64,000 nt of DNA from the NCBI GenBank assembly GCA_030248065.1, contig JASAMV010000537.1, positions 32,949 to 96,948 of the forward strand, written 5' to 3'. The notes below the pieces were generated by a model. The model did not search any database. It was given only the letters and a program-made list of their open reading frames with translations, and had not been told where the DNA came from. Position numbers and translations under genes: made by a program. Within the stretch, counting starts at the first letter, position 1; the number at the start of each line of letters is the position of its first letter. Source of the stretch: Rhynchonema sp. JSB1_4 (taxonomy: Eukaryota > Nematoda > Chromadorea > Monhysterida > Xyalidae). Below, one piece after another: positions 57,849 to 64,000 of this stretch.

Positions 57849-59412
57849 CTGCAATACACGATTAATGTGTATGGTTTTGATCGCTCGACTTTTCGTAATT
57901 TCGAATTAAAAGAAAAAACGCCGGAAGAAAAGTAATGTGGGATTTCCAGAAACACTGCCGATGCCGGCCGGAATGCGCATGTGACACGCAAGAAAAAATG
58001 ACAACGCATGAAAATAGGCACAAGGTGGGTTCATCAATTCTATTCTATACAGTGAGTCTCAGAGCGAAAAAAAGGCATAAGACAGATTAGCCTAATACTG
58101 TACCAATGCCACTGTTACCCCCGCGAGAGTCTGTTAAGCTTGTAGATGATGACAGAAACATACGATAAGATATGATGCATGATACAACATTCACCTATGC
58201 ACGCAAGCATGACATAGTGCACGTTGACTAACGTGCGCGCAGTTACCTCACGCAGTTCCTGTTCCATCTAATCTTATGTATGTGAATGTATCCCCGCGTA
58301 TACCGATGTGCCCGACACATGCGTACCATGAGTCAGTCAAGACACCCAGGAAAGGAAGGATCATAAAACGCTGCAAAAAAGACACATTATGCGTGTTACT
58401 ACATGCGGGCACGTGTGCATACATTATGAATGCATAACTCCACATGGCATGGGGCGGGACGGCAAGAGAGGGACCTCTCCAGACCCAGATCCATTCATGT
58501 CTTAATGTTAAGAGGGCGCGAATGTTATTGTTATTGCTCGGCCGGGCTCAGACCGGGTGCTCACGGGTCGCCGCGCTTCACACGACAGCTGCTATGGCTC
58601 CCTAGTCCCTAAGACCGTTTTGGCAGCACATAGTGACTCCAAATCTCTGTTCTTTTCCGGCTTCGGTCCTTTTCTAATCTCAGCACATTACATTGCGGAT
58701 AGTCATTCACCGAATTGCCGCAGTTTAGTGCTGGGAGCTAAAGAGGCTCTTTGCTATTTGTTTTTCGGATTGAGCGGTCATTTTCTTGAGCAGAAAAATT
58801 GGTGAGCATGCCGGATCAGACATGATGAGCTAAAGAATAAGACAGTGCACTTGTGCGTGCACACATGCGTTGCGATGGGTCCAATTTGTGCGCGCATCAG
58901 TGAACTTATAGGACCCGAGGGCGATGATGGACATGAAAGAAACAAATCCCGAAAGCTAATTATTAGGTAATCGTAATGCGTCGACTTGTCGGGCTTGTTA
59001 GTTGTTGTTTGCTTGGTGGATGGAAAAGCAACGGACATGGCACACGTTTATATACATACATCACAACTCCACTGGCAACGTTCCGTATTTATAGGCACAT
59101 TGTACCGTATGGGCAAGAACGCACTTAGAGGGAAAAGGCTGAGAAACTTCCTCCAACGCCTGCGTGGCGTGGAAGTTTGTAGTCACATCTCTTCAAACGT
59201 GACAATCGTATTTGAAAATGGGGCACGCGCAGTGGCAGTATATACTGTATAGGAATCACGCAAGTTTGCATTGACTGGCAATACAAGTGTGCCCTTCAGG
59301 ACACAGCGGAACTCCGAACGGCGTACATAGAAAGAGAAGTAACATTTCGATTTCAATCCAGTTGGAGAAATTCAATTAAAACGCACAGCACGGCACCCAC
59401 TTTTACTGTATA
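56500..59412. repeat. left arm of a large inverted duplication
   Basis: Reverse complement of 60980-64000 at about 97% identity where compared by eye (8 differences in 260 bases at 58778-59038). It contains teneurin exons 1-3 and about 1.5 kb of sequence upstream of them. Its outer limit is not known because the partner arm leaves the window. Confidence 0.92.
57323..57848 (-). CDS. Ten: teneurin exons 1-2: cytoplasmic tail and transmembrane helix
   Basis: Exons 57713-57848 and 57323-57518. The first has [17 protein letters not shown] and [17 protein letters not shown]; the second a polar, basic stretch ([13 protein letters not shown]) then [18 protein letters not shown] and VICILL, a single hydrophobic helix with positive charges on the N side, as expected for type II topology. 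The acceptor of exon 2 is TTTCTAG here and TTTACAG in the inverted copy. Confidence 0.92.
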
Positions 59413-60979
59413 TACCCACTGCGGAAGGTACAGTACACCAAGTCCGTAAATAAAGCGTGCGTGTCAACGTTAATTCCAGAGAACTACAGCTCGGGGGCCG
59501 GTAATTGGCTTTAGAGACGACCATTACTGTTTACTGTCTAGGACATCAAAAAGTGCACTTTTGTATTCTAGAATGTTTAGAAATATACATAGGTACGCAA
59601 CTCTGCTTTTCGTGCAACCATCAGTTTTTGACGCAAATCAAAGTTCCAAACACAGCTTGCTGTATACCTACAGTAGACTGGGGAGAGCCCCATGACATCA
59701 AGACAGACTGAGAACAAAGGAAATCAGAAAACACAATTCTCGGCGGGTCTGTTTGCATATGTCAGTCAGATTGATCAAAAACTTGCACACGCAAACATGC
59801 ACTGGGCGTAAGGCTCATTGCTAACTTTTCTCCCCTACCCTGTTCCAGCTTATATGTACGTATACGAGGGGTCCAGGACATCTTGTAGTGCGCAAAGACG
59901 AGCGCGCACGCAAGACGCAAATCGCATAAAAATTGAGCAATGTGCTTGTTTCTGGCATTGATTTGTGAACGAGAACAACAAAAAACAGAAACAAATTGCC
60001 CCCTTGGCCAAATTACGGTACGCGTGCGCATGCGGAGACGGCAGGGTGGCAATCCTTTATACAGGATCCGACTGCATAGTACGCAAGGGCACGCACTATT
60101 ACCTTCCGGGGGCATAGCTGACTCTGGGTAAAAGACAACCGATCACGGAAAGCATGCATTACCGTATATCTATGAGTCGAAAAAATAAAAAATGGTGCAC
60201 TACATAAGGACGTGGTCTCAGTGACCAAACGCTGTGACAAATCTGGGGTTCACGAAGTGCTTCAGCATGAGACACAACCACTGCGAAAACAAACCCGCTG
60301 ACAAATTGGCATCATGTTAAGCAGACCCTGCTGCTGCTGTGTTGTGAAGAGCATAAAGAATACTCCAAGACGCTTGACATATTGAAATGAGGCGCTTTCC
60401 GGTGGCTGCGCGCACCAAAAGAAAGCAGTCCGAAAGCAAAATTACCATGCTTTCGGAACAGCAATAGACGCTGAACATACTGTGCTGCCACAAGATATAG
60501 ACAGAGTCACAAATTATCAAACGGGAAACGGGCATGCGCATGCAACAGGAGCTTAGGGCCAGCATCTATTCAGGATAACGGAATGCTTCGAGCCATACAC
60601 GTGCGGCTAATTATTGTGGCTTGCAAATGGGACCAAAGCCGCAAGCCAAAGGGCACATTTGACCTGTGGTCACGGTCACTCGCTCTTATTAGCCATTGGA
60701 ATTCGAACAGGTTTCTTGGATGTGAAAATCTTAATCCCGGATTTACGTGCTTTATTTATGCACAATTAAGGCCAACTGTGCACTTGTATACGCATCATGT
60801 AAGTGCACCTAAGCTGTCTTACCTTTGGACGTTTTGCTGATGACATGTGGTGCGTCTGTCAACCTTGCGTGACTTCGCCATTCTTAGGTGCCCACTTTGC
60901 TGCGAATAAACAGATCAAATCACACTCTTTTTCCACCAAACACGTCAAAAATTCAAGCAGTGTAAAAAATCATATGTAC
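59413..60979. other. unique spacer of the inverted duplication
   Basis: 1.57 kb with no gene recognised. Homology between arms stops at an AGTAAAAGT(G/T)GGTGCCG word at both sides. If the duplication is real, any bidirectional teneurin promoter would have to work in or near this spacer and the inner arms. Confidence 0.6.
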
Positions 60980-63900
60980 CTCTCCAGTAAAAGTTGGTGC
61001 CGAGGTGTGCGTTTTAATTGAATTTCTCCAACTGGATTGAAATCGAAATGTTACTTCTCTTTCTATGTACGCCGTTCGGAGTTCCCCTGTGTCCTGAAGG
61101 GCACACTTGTCAGTCAATGCAAACTTGCTTGATTCCTATACAGTATATACTGCCACTGCGCGTGCCCCATTTTCAAATACGATTGTCACGTTTGAAGAGA
61201 TGTGACTACAAACTTCCACGCCACTCAGGCGTTGGAGGAACTTTCTCAACCTTTTCCCTCTAAGTGTGTTCTTGCCCATATGGTACAATGTGCCTATAAA
61301 TAAGGAACGTTGCCAGTGGAGTTGTGATGTATGTACATATATAAACGTGTGCCATGTCCGTTGCTTTTCCATCCGCCAAGCAAACAACAACTAACAAGCC
61401 GGACAAGTCGACTCATTACAATTACCTAATAATTGGCTTTCGGGATTTGTTTCTTTCATGTCCATCATCGCCCTCGAGTCCTATAAGTTCACTGATGCGC
61501 GCACAAATTGGACCCATCGCAACGCATGTGTGCACGCACAAGTGCACTGTCTTATTCTTCAGCTCATCATGTCTGATGCGGCATGCTCACCAATTTTTTT
61601 GCTCAAGAAAATGACCGCTCAATCCGAAAAACAAATAGCAAAGAGCCTCTTTAGCCCCCAGCACTAAACTGCGGCAATTCGGTGAATGACTCTCCTGAAT
61701 GTAATGTGCTGAGATTAGAAAATGACCGTAGCCGGAAAAGAACAGAGATTTTGAGTCACTGTGTGCTGCCAAAACGGTCTTAGGGAGCCATAGCAGCTGT
61801 CGTGTGAAGCGCGGCGACCCGTGAGCACCCTGTCTGAGCCCGGCAGAGCAATAACAATAACATTCGCGCCCTCTTAACATTGAGACATGAGTGGATCTGG
61901 GTCTGGAGAGGTCCCTCTCTTGCCGTCCCGCCCCATGCCATGTGGAGTTATGCATTCATAATGCATGCACACGTGCCCGCATGTAGTAACACGCAATGCG
62001 TCTTTTTTGCAGCGTTTTATGATCCTTCCTTTCCTGGGTGTCTTGACTGACTCATGGTACGCATGTGTCGGGCACATCAGCATACGCGGGGATACATTCA
62101 CATACATAAGATTAGATGGAACTGGAACTGCGTGAGGTAACTGCGCTCACGTTAGACAACGTGCACTATGTGTCATGCTTGCGTGCATAGGTGAATGTTG
62201 TATCATGCATCATATCTTATCGTATGTTTCTGTCATCATCTACAAGCTTAACAGACTCTCGCGAGGGTAACAGTGGCATTGGTACAGTATTAGGCTAATC
62301 TGTCTTATGCCTTTTTTCGCTCTGAGACTCACTGCATAGAATGAAATTGATGAACCCACCTTGTGCCTATTTTCATGCGTTGTCATTTTTTGCGTGTCAC
62401 ATATGCGCATTCCGGTCGGCATCGGTTGTGTTTCTGGAAATACTACATTACTTTCTTTCTGGTGTTTTTTCTTTCAATTCGAAATTACTGACAACGAAAA
62501 GTCGAGCGATCAAAACCATGCACGTTAATCGTGTATTGCAGCCATGGTCAAACGCAGTATTCGCTGTTGCCAGCTGCGGGCACCACCGTACCCATTAACG
62601 TGATGCCGCTCAGACCCGAGTACACTGGCTCGACCACCAATGGATCGCACAAGAAGCTGCACGCTCATCAGCTACAGGTCAGTGTGTGTGTGTGCGGGCA
62701 CGATTAGATTGTCATGATTGTTGAATCGCATTTGAGCTACTGTCGTCCACACAGATCGTCAACTCTTTGTGCTCAACTGCCATGTGTAATTTCTTGCGCT
62801 CATTTAGGGCTGCTTCAGTTGATGACTGTATCATTGCTTATGGCGTGAGAGACCGTTTCGTTAATACCAGACTGAACTGGACTTTGTGCCAATTTTTGTT
62901 TCATCGGTATTTTATCCACACACTAGCGTAGGTAATATTGACCAGCGTAAAAATTGTCCATCATATGAATATGTCGAATTTACAGGCGTTGATGGGCGGC
63001 AGTAGTCACACGAACACAACGGGTCGTATGTCGTCGGATCAACAGTTCCCACACAAACCACCCAAACTTCGCAAACGCACCGACACACACACCGTTGTCA
63101 CGTGCTGGTCATGGAAACGTGTCGCCTTTCTCCTCGCTCTCCTGTTGCTAATTGCCTTCATCGTCATTTGCATTCTTCTTGGTTAGCGCCAGCTTTTTTT
63201 GGGTGATAGACCGATGCTATCAAGCTTGGGTTCGAATCGGTCTTGCCTTGGGCATTGCGATCGTTTGATTGCATTAACTTGCCATTAATATCGAAGGGTG
63301 CATACTGTCTCACAGACAGCTGAGAAAAAATCTGTAGGCAGTCAACCTCCAAGTAGGAATCTCCAAAATGCACTGAGCTAAAACGGCTCAAGCCAGATTC
63401 GAACCGATGACGAAGTTTGACACCTTACGACGTGATTTTCAGTCCGCTATCAGGAAAGTTTGTTTCACCAAGTAAAATAAATTTTTGATAATCGACCTCA
63501 ATCACCGAAACATCACATTCCACACACGATTGTATTTCAGCCAAAGTCGTGAGTTCGTCCGGATCAACGCAAGTGGCCAATTATTACCCTGGTGATCTCA
63601 CAACGCCGATCAACGCGTCCTGTCGATCGCAATCACCCAATCGATTATTGAATGTCGGTCGACCGCTGCCCAATTCGTTCGCGTTGGGCGATCAAGTCAT
63701 CGCCGATCTACCTCCCGGTTCGATCGAGTGATGTTTTTTGTTTATTGTGGATCTGTAATCTTTAAAGATTACTACAGTAGTTGGTGTTTTATTTCACTCT
63801 TATCAGTTTCGAACTGCGATCAAGCGCGTGTTGGTGTCCGACACTGGCTGGACCATACCTATACAGCACTTGACTTTCTCGTATTACATGCACGTACGAG

Positions 63901-64000
63901 ATTTTAGCGGCGGCACAATTTTCGACCAGCGTAAAAGTGATTTTGCAGTGCTGGGGAGTATCATACGTAAATCTCAAAGTTTTATGGATCAGCAAACATC
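60980..64000. repeat. right arm of a large inverted duplication
   Basis: Partner of 56500-59412, continuing to the end of the window. A net shift of about 110 bases relative to the left arm arises between 58.3/62.1 kb and 57.5/62.9 kb, so the arms differ by an indel as well as substitutions. Confidence 0.92.
62542..63717 (+). CDS. Ten: second copy of teneurin exons 1-3, head-to-head, partial
   Basis: Exons 62542-62677, 62986-63181 and 63541-63717 have exactly the same lengths (136, 196, 177) and phases as the minus-strand set, with intact splice sites and the transmembrane helix. Comparing the two sets, I count at least eight synonymous changes and one amino-acid change (D to V in the [10 protein letters not shown] stretch). 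No stop or frameshift. Exon 4 would lie just past the window edge. Either a second gene or an inverted second haplotype. Confidence 0.88.

Noticed and set aside
58778..59038. 86-codon open frame starting MSVAFPSTKQ, conserved in both arms of the inverted duplication (61354-61614)
   Set aside because: Of 8 differences between arms, 5 change the residue, so there is no sign of purifying selection; the residue pattern is not protein-like. Conservation reflects the recent duplication.
63210..63240. tRNA T-loop-like GGGTTCGAATC
   Set aside because: No acceptor stem or anticodon arm around it; it belongs to a dispersed repeat end. No tRNA, rRNA or CRISPR array was found in the window.

Overview
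This is a nuclear window from a bilaterian invertebrate. Every conserved gene is broken by spliceosomal GT-AG introns with matching phases, and the proteins are animal ones: mitochondrial ATP synthase beta, a C2H2 zinc-finger protein, major vault protein and teneurin. A vault gene beside a teneurin argues against typical insects and nematodes, but I cannot name the phylum. Introns run from about 70 nt to about 2.3 kb and are full of small foldback and terminal-inverted-repeat (TIR) elements, which suggests a repeat-rich genome.

Layout. 1-4.96 kb: a 5'-truncated LINE reverse transcriptase followed by GC-rich hAT-like non-autonomous elements with C/G homopolymers. 4.96-5.45 kb: probable last exons of an unrecognised gene (+). 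5.46-13.76 kb: complete 12-exon ATP synthase beta gene (+), with a two-domain Myb/SANT-like exon in intron 1 and two hAT-like elements in intron 9. 15.06-22.75 kb: 11-exon, 12-finger C2H2 gene (+). 23.63-30.96 kb: 20-exon major vault protein gene (-), convergent with the zinc-finger gene and carrying one extra exon. 31-36 kb: gene-poor, with small repeats. 36.0-37.35 kb: 3-exon secreted PAN/Apple-domain protein (+). 37.35-40.73 kb: no gene recognised. 40.73-57.85 kb: 40 phase-consistent exons of a teneurin (-), from the cytoplasmic tail and transmembrane segment through 8 EGF repeats, NHL propeller and YD barrel to the GHH-like C-terminus. 56.5-64.0 kb: a large inverted duplication (arms of at least 3 kb, spacer 1.57 kb) that places a second, intact set of the first three teneurin exons head-to-head on the + strand and running off the window.

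The genes do not form a pathway; they are independent animal loci. The unusual signals are: a 10-12-base word (core TGAAACATCA) occurring 22 times on both strands in exons and introns; the inverted teneurin 5' duplication; a long hairpin pairing zinc-finger exon 2 with its own intron; the extra vault-protein exon; and the phase-matched Myb exon inside ATP synthase intron 1. Coding spans come from hand splicing checked by phase arithmetic; no alignment or transcript data were available.
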